Shown one piece after another: positions 6,912 to 14,849 of a stretch of 27,780 nucleotides of DNA. The notes below the pieces were generated by a model. It worked only from the letters and a program-made list of their open reading frames with translations. It was not told the DNA's origin and did no database searches. Numbering within the stretch: position 1 is the stretch's first letter; every line of letters starts with the position of its first letter. A program made the position numbers and the translations under genes. The DNA is from a virus, in IMG/VR virus record IMGVR_UViG_3300011010_000325, positions 1 to 27,780 of that record. One strand, given 5' to 3'.

Positions 6912-8945
6912 TTACTGGTTTGTGAAAGACTTAACCTCACAAGCGTCAGTTTCACAGTACTTTTCACCAATAGCATCTGAGGCCATACCTGCGTAGACAT
7001 CAGTAAAGTCGATTGGAAGTAACTTTTCTGCGTATGACTCGTACTCTTCTTCTGTAATCTGTGTGTAAGGCATCTGCGGATACACGTGGTTACCCATAGG
7101 TAAGAACGAAGCAGTCTTTAACTGCCCGTCAAACATGTGAAGCACAGTTCCCACTGCGTCCTTTTCTTTCTCTGCATCAAAAGAAATAGTCACTGAGACT
7201 GAGTTATCAGACCAGTAACGTTGAGCCGTAGCCGCGAGAGAGGTCTTTTCATAAATAGAAACATCTTTCTCAGAGCGAAGTGCTTTAGATTTAATAGGAA
7301 AGAACACCACTGAGGTAGAGTCTGGAGACTCTGCTGCAGGTTCTACTCGATAGCCAGAGAACTTAAAGAGAGGAAGCATAGGGTCTTCATTTGCAAAACG
7401 GATAGAACGCAAGAAGTACTTACCGCCTGGAGTCCAATGAACTCCTGGGGACTCACCTGCCAAGATTGAGACTGTGCCTGAAGGCTTAACAGTTGTCATC
7501 TTGATTGACTCACGGATACCAAGCCACTCTGAGTATGACTTGTCGTATGACTGGATAGTGCCATACCCCTCGTCCATCCACTTTCGTAACTCTGGAAGGC
7601 CGTTAATATCCGCAAAGTTGGCAATACCTGACATTGATGTTCCAATGCGACGATTGCGTTGCATGATCGCGTTAGTCTCTTCCCAGTGTGTTGGAAGCAG
7701 GGTGACAGTCTTGGCGTATAAGTAGGCAAACTTTAAAGTTCGCTTGTAGTCATCTAGTGAGTCGTGGCGGTTGAGATAGGTCTCTACCAACGTACAGCAC
7801 TCAAAAGATTCCAGGGATTGCTCAGCGCAGGGGTTGTACCCTGAGGCTCGCCAGTCTTTATTATTAATAGGGTCTGCTAGACGCCCGTACTGCTTAGTAA
7901 CATCCATCCACAAAACTCCAGGCTCCCCGTTCAAGGCGATGCCTTCTACGATTGAGGAGAGGTCTGCCCCTACTGCTACCGCTACAGAGTTGTTGGACAT
8001 CCAAGCCCAGCCAGGTTTCCCAGGGTCATAGGAGTTACGCTCAGGGAATTTCTCAGCGTTCTTTAGGTTCAAAAAGTCTTCATCATCTAAGCGTCCAATG
8101 AGTAGTTCTGCTGAACGTCGAACGTTACCGCTTACAACACAAACACCGATTAAGTTACCAATGTCTGCTACGTCAAGGCGGGTTAACTTGCCCCCTGCTC
8201 GGCCCTTAAAAATATTATGTACATAATTATGTAAACGTTCTAGTGGTTCGTGACCGGCGGCAGTTCCACCAAAGGTTTTAATTGGCGTACCTGCTGGTCG
8301 GATTTGTGTGTAGTCAAAAACAGGCCTCTTCGAATCTGGCTTAAGGTAGGCATTGATGACGGCGGAAGTTGACTCAACCCAGCCTTCTCGGGTGTCGGGG
8401 ATAACGATTGGGTCGGTGTCTGGTTGTGGTTCATATATTGTAAAGTCCTTGTCTGCGCCCTTTCCATCGAAGCCTACGCCCACGCCAAGCATGGAGGCTT
8501 CCATAAGGAAGGCAAATGGTTTAGCGGGATTAATCTTGGTCATTGACTCAGTTGATACAAATGAACAGTTTTGTAAAGCGGCTGAGTTCTTCTGCTCGTT
8601 TACTAGGGGTGTTCCCATTACCCACAGACCTCTACCTGGAGGTGTCCACTTCAAGTTCCACAAACGATCAAACGCTTCCTTTGCGGAAGCCTGAGCCTTG
8701 GCATCATTCCAAGGTAGTCGGTTTGATTTAGCGTGGTCTTTTTGTAGGGAGTACATGCCGTTGATAACACGCTCACATACATCTACCCAAGTCTCCTTGG
8801 TTCCATCCTCTTTTAATCGGGAGTATGTTCGAAGGAAGGTAATCTCCCCAACGCTATTTCCAGCCGCATCTTTGTAACCCCAAGGCACTTTCTTTCCTGT
8901 GTAGCCTGAGATGAACTCATCTGCTAGATGAAACGATAACGTCAT
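6912..8945 (-). CDS. nrdJ: Class II (B12-dependent) ribonucleoside-triphosphate reductase
   Basis: This 677-aa enzyme reduces ribonucleoside triphosphates to deoxyribonucleotides using adenosylcobalamin, as in the monomeric Lactobacillus leichmannii type. The active-site motif NPCAEQ gives the thiyl-radical Cys373 and Glu375. The redox pair is Cys127 (in LQNCSFVST) with Cys384, which lies 11 residues after the thiyl Cys as in the family. The C-terminus ends with a Cys664-x4-Cys669 pair, the swinging cysteines re-reduced by thioredoxin-like proteins. All catalytic residues are present, so it should be active. The ATG has GGGAG upstream. It sits behind a 148-base gap containing a terminator-like hairpin, unusual in this compact genome. 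It supplies dNTPs for the PolA-based replication module and makes the phage depend on host B12. Confidence 0.93.
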   Translation of the reverse strand: MTLSFHLADEFISGYTGKKVPWGYKDAAGNSVGEITFLRTYSRLKEDGTKETWVDVCERVINGMYSLQKDHAKSNRLPWNDAKAQASAKEAFDRLWNLKWTPPGRGLWVMGTPLVNEQKNSAALQNCSFVSTESMTKINPAKPFAFLMEASMLGVGVGFDGKGADKDFTIYEPQPDTDPIVIPDTREGWVESTSAVINAYLKPDSKRPVFDYTQIRPAGTPIKTFGGTAAGHEPLERLHNYVHNIFKGRAGGKLTRLDVADIGNLIGVCVVSGNVRRSAELLIGRLDDEDFLNLKNAEKFPERNSYDPGKPGWAWMSNNSVAVAVGADLSSIVEGIALNGEPGVLWMDVTKQYGRLADPINNKDWRASGYNPCAEQSLESFECCTLVETYLNRHDSLDDYKRTLKFAYLYAKTVTLLPTHWEETNAIMQRNRRIGTSMSGIANFADINGLPELRKWMDEGYGTIQSYDKSYSEWLGIRESIKMTTVKPSGTVSILAGESPGVHWTPGGKYFLRSIRFANEDPMLPLFKFSGYRVEPAAESPDSTSVVFFPIKSKALRSEKDVSIYEKTSLAATAQRYWSDNSVSVTISFDAEKEKDAVGTVLHMFDGQLKTASFLPMGNHVYPQMPYTQITEEEYESYAEKLLPIDFTDVYAGMASDAIGEKYCETDACEVKSFTNQ

Positions 8946-8963
8946 TTATTTCTCCCTTTGATA

Positions 8964-8994
8964 ATAGAAAATCCCGCTTGTGTGGCAGCGGGAT
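8964..8994 (-). terminator. Terminator-like hairpin in the nrdJ leader (possible attenuator)
   Basis: On the minus strand an 8-bp perfect stem (ATCCCGCT/AGCGGGAT, 8987-8994 with 8971-8978) encloses an 8-base loop and is followed by the U-rich run TTTCTATT. It lies only about 25 bases before the nrdJ start, too close to leave room for a separate promoter downstream. Read-through is therefore needed for nrdJ expression, which suggests attenuation. Confidence 0.55.
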
Positions 8995-9039
8995 GCCTAA
9001 TGTTACTGTATGGCAACCTTACCTCGAAGCACTAGCGGT

Positions 9040-9053
9040 GTCCAATTTTGGAC
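9040..9053. promoter_or_regulatory. Inverted repeat in the nrdJ upstream region
   Basis: GTCCAA-TT-TTGGAC is a perfect 6-bp inverted repeat with a 2-base spacer in the intergenic region before nrdJ. It could be an operator or a small RNA hairpin. Nothing else ties a regulator to it. Confidence 0.35.
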
Positions 9054-9093
9054 GTGTGCCAATTCTTACTTTTTTTGTGCTCTTATATACTAG

Positions 9094-10563
9094 TTATTCT
9101 TCAATAGATTGTTGAATAATCTTGGTAGTTTGCTCTTCACTAAGCCCGTTATTAGACAGTTCGTTTAGGTCTTTTGCTCGCTCTCCAAAGATGCTAGATA
9201 AAACTCCAGCACCTCCTTGGCGCTCTACTGTCATACGAATAAACTCTCGTGAATCGTCTAATTCCTTAGTTGTTTTAATTAATTTAAACAGTCGGTCAAT
9301 CTCCTGCGAAACGTTAGGATCAGCGTATCCGCCGTTCATTTCTTCTGCAAAACGCATAAAAGCCACTCGTTGGCCCTGCATTTCAATGATTGCATTAATC
9401 AAACTCTTGAGTTGTTCTTTAGTCTTAACCTCTACTGGTAACTTAAACGCACACACTGAATCAGGTTTAAAGGCAGGGCAATTACTGGCTACAAAGCAGG
9501 TATTACACACACGAAGTGAAGTTGATTGTGACTGCACATGAGTGGTGTCTTGGATGACTCCATGCTCGTCTACATTGGTCTTTAGGTCGTATCCAAAGAC
9601 GGGTAAATTGCCCATTTCTTCTGGTTTTCGCGGCTCAAGTTTCCGCATCTCTACCCCCTTGTTATCAACATTTGCTAGGGTAGTTTCCGCGTTATCGACA
9701 TCATCTAAATCATCGTTGTTAGTATATAAGTTGTCATCATCTGAACTATTGTGGTTAATCATATTTAACTTTGTCTCCAATTGTTCGTATGACCAAACTG
9801 CTAAACGACACACCTCTTGTGGGTCATCTTCCATAATCTTATTAAAATCTAGCCCCGCCTTTTCATATACCTGACGGTATCGCTGGCGGGCTTGTTCTTT
9901 CATCTTCTTGGGGTAACGTACCAGACGTGTGCCATCCCAGATAATCGTCTCCCCGTGGGTCATAGGCGATAGCCAAGCCAAGGTAGCCGCTGATTCAAAT
10001 AATATAGACCTAAGGTTATCTGGTTTAGCGCAAGCTATGGCATGGAACCTGGTGCCGTGTGTACGCTGAAGGTTGCGGGTTTCTGAAGCTAGCCAGGTAA
10101 CGTTGTCTACATTTTCCCCTGTAATTCCAATGTCTAAATATTTAGACGCTAGGTCTTGTAAACCTTTACGGTCAGTAGTTACGTCCCAAATCGGCAAAAA
10201 CTTAGCGGGAGGAACCTGTGACCAGCATGTCTTTCTTTGACTTTCAATAAACTCCTGGGACAAGCTGGGGTGGGTCAACTCGCTGAACATATTAATACGG
10301 TCAATATTATTGGCGACAAACTCTTCATAATCAGCGGCAAACTGCTCCAGCTCTGGCCGGCTCAGCTGCTGGGTTTTAGGGATTCCTGCGTGAACAAATA
10401 TTTTAGCGTCGTCATTAAAATAATTTGATAGCAGATATGCCTTGGTTTTAGGCAATCCGCGGCGGGTTAGCCGCCAGTAGCTCACGCCAACGTCTACAGC
10501 TCCGGTTGTAGCTAGCAGAACCCTGTTACTAGGAACATCTGCCCCTAGGTATATTATTTTCAA
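9094..10563 (-). CDS. Conserved actinophage protein: possible TGT-like barrel fused to a four-cysteine domain
   Basis: This 489-aa protein starts with TTG in a TTGA overlap with the upstream gene. Residues 1-265 recall a tRNA-guanine-transglycosylase/DpdA-like TIM barrel, with RFHAIACAKPDNL followed by SAATLAWLSPMTHGE, but the match is from memory and weak. Where TGTs have the nucleophile Asp in a D-S-G strand, this protein reads IFVHAGI, so the Asp appears to be replaced. Residues 272-303 are an acidic Asn/Asp-rich linker. The C-terminal region has Cys353-x2-Cys356-x5-Cys362-x8-Cys371, then long helices (EMQGQRVAFMRFAEEMNGGYADPN and onward), a pattern I associate with uncharacterised actinophage proteins. 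The cysteines probably bind zinc or an Fe-S cluster. Base exchange in DNA or RNA is only a hypothesis. Confidence 0.5.
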   Translation of the reverse strand: MKIIYLGADVPSNRVLLATTGAVDVGVSYWRLTRRGLPKTKAYLLSNYFNDDAKIFVHAGIPKTQQLSRPELEQFAADYEEFVANNIDRINMFSELTHPSLSQEFIESQRKTCWSQVPPAKFLPIWDVTTDRKGLQDLASKYLDIGITGENVDNVTWLASETRNLQRTHGTRFHAIACAKPDNLRSILFESAATLAWLSPMTHGETIIWDGTRLVRYPKKMKEQARQRYRQVYEKAGLDFNKIMEDDPQEVCRLAVWSYEQLETKLNMINHNSSDDDNLYTNNDDLDDVDNAETTLANVDNKGVEMRKLEPRKPEEMGNLPVFGYDLKTNVDEHGVIQDTTHVQSQSTSLRVCNTCFVASNCPAFKPDSVCAFKLPVEVKTKEQLKSLINAIIEMQGQRVAFMRFAEEMNGGYADPNVSQEIDRLFKLIKTTKELDDSREFIRMTVERQGGAGVLSSIFGERAKDLNELSNNGLSEEQTTKIIQQSIEE

Positions 10564-11015
10564 ATGCGTGGGTCTTCCGCGAACATCTCCTGCTGCTTGT
10601 CAATCTCAGCTTGAATGTCGTCCCAGCTTTTACGGCCATTTCTATTATCTGGCCGTGATGCTGGGTCTATGTACTCTGGGTCTAATAATAAAAGGGTGCG
10701 AAATCCGCGCTCCAGTAATTCTTTAGCTGATTCAACATTGCCAGTCATTACCATCTCTAATTTACCTTGGGAACGCACCCACTCAGCCTGACTTACTTCT
10801 AATATCTCGCTAGAAACAGGTACCCGTCCATCAACTAAATCATCAAATGCTTTTAAGTTATGCTGACGCATCCAGGTCTCGCACTCAGCCCTATCATCGC
10901 AGGCTATAAATATTTTTTGTGTTTCTTTTAGAGCGCGGTAAAGCACAAGGCTCTCACGAATAGGTACTTTGCGTTTATTCCTGAGTACGTTATCGACGTA
11001 CATAAGTATTGCCAC
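10560..11015 (-). CDS. HAD-like phage protein lacking the nucleophile Asp
   Basis: The gene starts with GTG behind a GGAG site and encodes 151 aa. The N-terminal strand ILMYVDNVLRN aligns with the HAD motif I pattern DVDGVLR. In that alignment the first Asp, the nucleophile, is Tyr6, and the second (acid/base) Asp is Asp8. Later segments fit small phage HAD-like proteins: a substitution strand KIFIACDD, a GFRTLLLLDPEYIDPASRPD motif, and a W-x-x-I-x-x-x-I helix. If the alignment is right, phosphatase activity through the usual phospho-Asp is lost. It is coupled to the following large protein by a 4-base overlap, which suggests they act together. Confidence 0.5.
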   Translation of the reverse strand: MAILMYVDNVLRNKRKVPIRESLVLYRALKETQKIFIACDDRAECETWMRQHNLKAFDDLVDGRVPVSSEILEVSQAEWVRSQGKLEMVMTGNVESAKELLERGFRTLLLLDPEYIDPASRPDNRNGRKSWDDIQAEIDKQQEMFAEDPRI

Positions 11016-11028
11016 GATTAGTGCTCCG

Positions 11029-11961
11029 TTACTGGTTTTTAAGTACTGCCCTACGTATTAGTACGTCAGTGCTGGGCAACTCTACACCATACGTCTCTTC
11101 ATTATGTATCTTCTGCGCTGAATCAGACAAGTCTTTTAACTTCTTTAACCCTGATACAACACCTGAATCTTTATTAGCCTGCCATCTGTAATTAGCAAAG
11201 TCTAGGTAACCTTCTCCAGACTCACTGAACGCAGCACGACGTCCGTGATGAATGCTTTCATATAATGCTGAGGCTTGTGATGCTGCCAATATTATTTCTG
11301 TTTGCGCGTTTAATCTTAAAGGTGCGTTCTGAGCAACTTGCATTTTATTTAACCCCTGTGTGTAACGGTTAAATATTTCAAACGCCATTGCACGGTCGCG
11401 CTCTACTCTAAGGTCCCAGTCTTTTCTATGCTCTGCTGTTTCCATATTTGGTTTTACTGTCCAGTCATCATCTGTAACAGAATAGGCTGCGTATGGTTTA
11501 ATATTTAAAATATTTGTTTGAACATTTACATAAAACGTTAGCTCGAATGCGTTTAAAAAGTTGCTTGTATCTTTTTGTAGTTCTTCTCTAAACCCATCGT
11601 TTAGGGTTGAAGCAATCTCTTGGTTACTGAACCCGCGGTAATTAGTATTAGCAGCCCTAAACTTTTCGTATTCAACTCCAATTAAACAATCTAAATCGCC
11701 AGGATCTCTGGCCGCGGCCCATTGAAAAGATACTCCGGACCCAGCTAACCAAACGTGGGCCCAAGAATCTGACCCTTGATAATATTTATTTAAATGCCCG
11801 TATAACGCGCTTAAAACGCCTGAACGTACAGCAGCAATTAACTTATTATTACGAAACAAGCGGGGGTCTAAACCCATCTGAGCATCGCTAAAATAGGAAG
11901 TAGGGGTATGCTCCACAGTAATTGGCTCCGCTATGTTTGCTAACGCCTCTTTATAATCCAT
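11029..11961 (-). CDS. Predicted nucleotidyltransferase
   Basis: This 310-aa protein has the nucleotidyltransferase signature: a glycine-serine motif AGSGVSF at residues 73-79, then GDLDCLIGVEY with Asp89 and Asp91 as the likely metal-binding pair. A strand AFELTFYVNV around Glu140 may carry the third carboxylate. Residues 156-160 read PYAAY, a segment I associate with the actinophage nucleotidyltransferase family. The C-terminal half is helical. Such enzymes transfer nucleotides to RNA, proteins or small molecules; the target is unknown. No ribosome binding site is clear in front of the ATG. Confidence 0.7.
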   Translation of the reverse strand: MDYKEALANIAEPITVEHTPTSYFSDAQMGLDPRLFRNNKLIAAVRSGVLSALYGHLNKYYQGSDSWAHVWLAGSGVSFQWAAARDPGDLDCLIGVEYEKFRAANTNYRGFSNQEIASTLNDGFREELQKDTSNFLNAFELTFYVNVQTNILNIKPYAAYSVTDDDWTVKPNMETAEHRKDWDLRVERDRAMAFEIFNRYTQGLNKMQVAQNAPLRLNAQTEIILAASQASALYESIHHGRRAAFSESGEGYLDFANYRWQANKDSGVVSGLKKLKDLSDSAQKIHNEETYGVELPSTDVLIRRAVLKNQ

Positions 11962-11979
11962 GAGGCTATACTACTTTAC

Positions 11980-12186
11980 TTACTCGTCTTTTTCTTTGCG
12001 TTTGATTGACGGATTAACGTTGTAATGTTTTGTTTTTTCTGGAAAATCAGTGTTTAACTGGTTCATAAACCCACAAGCGCGATGCGCTTCAACAAACGAG
12101 TTTGCCCACGTAAGAAGTAAGGTATCTGCATCTTCAGCATCGGCTTGAAAAGCAGCCATGCATCCGCAAGTCATTTCTATAAACAT
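11980..12186 (-). CDS. Small hypothetical protein (68 aa) with CGC motif
   Basis: The ATG follows AGGGG. The product begins MFIEMTCGCMAAFQAD, with Cys7, Cys9 and a further Cys38 in a helix (FVEAHRACGFM), then a basic tail. It may be a small metal-binding or regulatory protein. No family is recognised, though short CGC-type proteins of this layout are frequent in actinophages. Confidence 0.6.
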   Translation of the reverse strand: MFIEMTCGCMAAFQADAEDADTLLLTWANSFVEAHRACGFMNQLNTDFPEKTKHYNVNPSIKRKEKDE

Positions 12187-12201
12187 TACTTACCCCTGTC
12201 G

Positions 12202-12507
12202 TTACAATGAATCCCTCTTGAGTAAATTCTGACGTATCGCAGCCGCTTTGCGCTGGCCTTCCTCGTCATATCTGTTGTTTATTTTACCAACAACCGCGCT
12301 AGCAATCTGGTCAGCCTTTAGGGCGTCTAAAAGCTCCTGAAAAGCGGTCTTCATGTCGTTACGTGTAGCCAAACGCTCAACCAAAAAGGCAATATCTAGG
12401 GCCTGAGTGGCGTGAAACGCCCCCTCAAAGTCTTTGTATACAATAAACGCAGTCTCTACATCTGGGACTTCAGGGACTTCAGGCGCCTCAACTACCTCAT
12501 CACTCAT
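12202..12507 (-). CDS. Hypothetical protein with acidic Pro/Val N-terminus (101 aa)
   Basis: I start it at the ATG at 12507, where TAATG overlaps the previous stop, rather than at the longer frame inside the preceding gene. The N-terminus is acidic and repetitive (EAPEVPEVPDVE). A compact alpha/beta domain follows, then a basic C-terminal helix. The central segment DMKTAFQELLDALKAD looks like an amphipathic helix. Function unknown; it may bind a partner protein through its acidic arm. Confidence 0.6.
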   Translation of the reverse strand: MSDEVVEAPEVPEVPDVETAFIVYKDFEGAFHATQALDIAFLVERLATRNDMKTAFQELLDALKADQIASAVVGKINNRYDEEGQRKAAAIRQNLLKRDSL

Positions 12508-13037
12508 TAGTACGCGCCCTTTAACTGGTTGTACTTCTTCATGTTGTAGGACTTGACTGGGCAAAAATCGCACAGATAAACCTTTGGAGCCTTAGACTCT
12601 GCCAAGCCTTCAGCTTTGCGTTCTTTAGCGGTATCAGGTTTTAATATTTTCTTATCGGATTTGTAATCTCCGCATTGACCTACCGGGCGGTTGTGCAATG
12701 CAAAACAATTCATTGCATCTTGTTGAAATGTCGACTTTGTTTCATAAAACTTTGTGCCAAAAACGTCAAGGCCAGTTGAGCCCTCTTGAATTTGCTTCAT
12801 GATGGATTCTTTAACATCGGGGCGAGCCCAATATTTTACGGGAAACTTAAACAATAACCCAACGTGGGGAGCGGGCTGTTGATGGCGTTCTACTGTAATT
12901 TGCAGTAGTACATCATCGTCTGGATGCCCGTCCCAATCAGGAAGTTCTTCCGCGGACTTACAATTACGGCAGATTAAAAGACGTATTTGTTGTTCTTTTA
13001 CTTCTTTTTGTGCAATATCTTTAATGCTATCCGCCAT
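12507..13037 (-). CDS. Conserved actinophage cysteine-rich protein (176 aa)
   Basis: The ATG has GGAG upstream. The protein carries three cysteine groups: Cys23-x2-Cys26 near the N-terminus, Cys111 and Cys122 with His115 between them (MNCFALHNRPVGQC), and Cys156-x2-Cys159 (YLCDFCPVKSY). Between the first two lies a domain with a W-x-G-H-P-D-D-D segment and a HVGLLF strand. I recognise the overall pattern as a common hypothetical protein of actinophages, probably binding zinc or an Fe-S cluster. No enzymatic role is known to me. Confidence 0.65.
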   Translation of the reverse strand: MADSIKDIAQKEVKEQQIRLLICRNCKSAEELPDWDGHPDDDVLLQITVERHQQPAPHVGLLFKFPVKYWARPDVKESIMKQIQEGSTGLDVFGTKFYETKSTFQQDAMNCFALHNRPVGQCGDYKSDKKILKPDTAKERKAEGLAESKAPKVYLCDFCPVKSYNMKKYNQLKGAY

Positions 13038-13069
13038 TTTTTGCTCCTATTGTTAGACCAAGTGGAATA

Positions 13070-13696
13070 CTATCTTTCTGCGGGCCTTGGTGCAACTGCC
13101 GCTGGGATGTCACATTTGCCTTCTGCGCAAGTAACATCTGAGGCTCTTCCTCGACCTGCTTTTTCGGCTTCTAGTTCACTTTTTGGTGTATTATACGGAA
13201 CTGAATTATTACAACCAATGCCGTTTGGGCCTTTATTAACACAAGGCATTCTTTGCCCATCTACAAACCGTACAGCGGTTCTGCGCCCAGGGGTTAAATC
13301 ACTTGGATCGCCTTCTCCGCTATCTCGTTTAATTCCTTCGGCCATTGTCCAAGCTGCAGCGCGATGCTTTTCTTTTTCTGGGCCTGGTGGTGCTTTATCA
13401 AAAGCGTCTACAACAGCACCCATACGCCTTGCAAACTCTCCACCTTCTTCAACGCGTGGGGTAGCAAACACAGCAGTTTGACGCCCATGAAGTCTATCTG
13501 CAACGCCTCTATCGTAATCTCTTTTTTCTGACTCTGCCGCTAATTCTGCTTGTCCTGGGCGAGTTCGCATTGGGTTGCGTTCTACATCGCGCAAGTCATC
13601 TTCAGTAACTCCTTCTGGTAAAGCATTTGGGTTATTAAGTGCTTTATCATCTTCGTCTGTAAAACGTCTAGTTTTTTTTACCGGTTTTTTTGCCAT
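13070..13696 (-). CDS. Polar, probably disordered protein with C-terminal cysteines (208 aa)
   Basis: The start is taken at 13696, one base after the upstream stop, giving MAKKPVKKTRRFTDEDD. The first 140 residues are charged and rich in Arg, Glu, Ala and Pro, with few hydrophobics, so probably largely disordered or loosely helical. The end has Cys152-x9-Cys162 and Cys190-x4-Cys195, a likely zinc site. It is one of a run of such genes between 12.2 and 18.1 kb. Function unknown; a virion-associated or DNA-binding role is speculation. Confidence 0.6.
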   Translation of the reverse strand: MAKKPVKKTRRFTDEDDKALNNPNALPEGVTEDDLRDVERNPMRTRPGQAELAAESEKRDYDRGVADRLHGRQTAVFATPRVEEGGEFARRMGAVVDAFDKAPPGPEKEKHRAAAWTMAEGIKRDSGEGDPSDLTPGRRTAVRFVDGQRMPCVNKGPNGIGCNNSVPYNTPKSELEAEKAGRGRASDVTCAEGKCDIPAAVAPRPAER

Positions 13697-13697
13697 A

Positions 13698-14027
13698 TTA
13701 ATTACGCCCCGGATTAGGAGGTACAACTCGTCCAAAGCCAGAGCCCTTTGGAATTACTTTTACACTGCCTGTTTCATACGGTATGTTTCTTGCCCACGAA
13801 GCATCATTTCCTGCGTACCACTCGTCAGCTTCGCGTGCAGTGCGTTCAGCTTTTACAGCCTCGTGAACACGACCTAGTGCGGCAAGCTCGTTAGGACTTC
13901 CTGGCCCTACTGAACGCTTAGCATCACGTGCACGGTCTGGTGCGGTACCTGGGACAGGTGGAGTTCCTGAAGCGCGACGTGCTTGAACGTCTGCAAGTTC
14001 TGCTTTATCTGCGTCTGTAAATGCCAT
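13698..14027 (-). CDS. Hypothetical polar protein (109 aa)
   Basis: The ATG has a good TGAGG ribosome binding site and lies 10 bases after the previous stop. The product contains a helical N-terminal segment (FTDADKAELADVQARRAS), a Pro/Gly-rich stretch, another helix, and a C-terminus rich in Gly, Val and Pro (KGSGFGRVVPPNPGRN). It has no cysteines or membrane segment and no recognised family. It belongs to the same cassette of disordered small proteins. Confidence 0.6.
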   Translation of the reverse strand: MAFTDADKAELADVQARRASGTPPVPGTAPDRARDAKRSVGPGSPNELAALGRVHEAVKAERTAREADEWYAGNDASWARNIPYETGSVKVIPKGSGFGRVVPPNPGRN

Positions 14028-14037
14028 TTTAATTACC

Positions 14038-14211
14038 TCAATCTACCTGGTTAGTTCCAATAAAACCATGACCACCGGCTGGTCGTGGGTACTTCTTTGC
14101 AACATCTTCACGTGCTTTAGCAACTGCTTCGGGTGTTTTTAAACCTTGTTTTTTATTTTCATAAGTTTGACCTTTGAACGCAGGTTTAAATTGTTCTGTT
14201 TTTGGTTTCAT
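14038..14211 (-). CDS. Small basic protein (57 aa)
   Basis: This 57-aa frame fills the gap between two neighbours. It starts in a TAATG overlap with the upstream gene. Its product begins MKPKTEQFKPAFKGQTYENK, continues with a helix (PEAVAKAREDVAKKY), and ends PRPAGGHGFIGTNQVD. It is strongly basic and probably flexible. The coupling overlap and the lack of any other frame make it a likely gene. Confidence 0.6.
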   Translation of the reverse strand: MKPKTEQFKPAFKGQTYENKKQGLKTPEAVAKAREDVAKKYPRPAGGHGFIGTNQVD

Positions 14212-14420
14212 TAGTTACCTAATGGGTTTACCTTTGCAGATTCTTCTGAATTAATAAAACCGTAGTTCATATATGGATGTAGACCAGCGCGGTTCTTGCT
14301 AGTTAACTGGTCTCCTTGTCCTGGAGCTACAGTTGTATTAGGACGACGCTTACGATACTTGCCGTCTGTTGCGCCTTCTAACATATCTGCGTTCTCTGAA
14401 CGCGCTTTTCTGACGGTCAT
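14211..14420 (-). CDS. Small basic, probably disordered protein (69 aa)
   Basis: The start overlaps the previous stop as ATGA. The product is rich in Arg, Lys, Asn and Gly with a KYRKRRPNTT basic patch, then an aromatic stretch HPYMNYGFINSEESAK. No motif is recognised. Its stop overlaps the next ATG (TAATG), so it is part of a translationally coupled chain. Confidence 0.6.
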   Translation of the reverse strand: MTVRKARSENADMLEGATDGKYRKRRPNTTVAPGQGDQLTSKNRAGLHPYMNYGFINSEESAKVNPLGN

Positions 14421-14647
14421 GGTGCCATCCTATTCTTTACTAATTTGTTTGCATTTCTGCGTGAGCAGTTGTGGCAGTGGTCTGAACTAATAGCCTGTAC
14501 AGGGTTTAGGTTTGATCCACAACTCTTACATGCTTTAGAACCATTGTAGAGGGTTTCTTTTAAATTTTGTTGCGATTCTAGGGATAAGTCAATAGACCCA
14601 GCCATGCCTTCGCCGGTGGAGTCTGTGAATAATCCTGGGTCTTTCAT
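14417..14647 (-). CDS. Zinc-ribbon protein (76 aa)
   Basis: The protein has an extended acidic N-terminal arm and a classic two-knuckle zinc ribbon: Cys40-x2-Cys43 and Cys58-x2-Cys61 (ACKSCGS and HCHNCSRR). A basic tail (RRNANKLVKNRM) follows and would suit nucleic-acid or protein binding. The ribosome binding site is weak. It is coupled to the next gene by ATGA. Confidence 0.65.
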   Translation of the reverse strand: MKDPGLFTDSTGEGMAGSIDLSLESQQNLKETLYNGSKACKSCGSNLNPVQAISSDHCHNCSRRNANKLVKNRMAP

Positions 14648-14651
14648 TTGT

Positions 14652-14849
14652 TTATTGACGCCTCTGCATGTTTTCTGTTTGCTCGTCTTTGCTTACCATT
14701 GGGGTGTGGTCTGGATGTCCTTGAGGGAACGGGCTTACCCAACCATGTTTTTCTTGGTAAGCAGTTTTAGTTAGCATTGGAGCGTCTATAGCTGCTCGTC
14801 CTCGGCTAGTTCTATCTACTTCTGTACGAAATTCTTCTCTACGTCCCAT
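14652..14849 (-). CDS. Small hypothetical protein (65 aa)
   Basis: An AGGAGGG ribosome binding site stands 8 bases before the ATG, which itself overlaps the upstream stop (TAATG). The product is charged and Arg-rich at its start (MGRREEFRTEVDRTSRGRAA), followed by a Pro/His-rich segment GWVSPFPQGHPDHTPMV. No family is recognised. The strong ribosome binding site suggests good expression. Confidence 0.65.
   Translation of the reverse strand: MGRREEFRTEVDRTSRGRAAIDAPMLTKTAYQEKHGWVSPFPQGHPDHTPMVSKDEQTENMQRRQ

Noticed and set aside
6782-7000. Minus-strand frame of 72 aa at the end of nrdJ.
   Set aside because: It is out of frame with nrdJ and overlaps its conserved C-terminal cysteines; the neighbouring frame encodes a better microprotein with a transmembrane helix.
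8946-9093. Cobalamin riboswitch upstream of nrdJ.
   Set aside because: No B12-box-like sequence or multi-helix core was found; the gap is also shorter than most such riboswitches.
9122-9541. Open plus-strand frame of 139 aa opposite the large two-domain gene.
   Set aside because: It lies antisense to a gene with conserved motifs, has biased composition and has no ribosome binding site context.
12987-13481. Open plus-strand frame of 164 aa.
   Set aside because: It overlaps minus-strand genes with coupled starts and good ribosome binding sites; its product is low-complexity shadow sequence.
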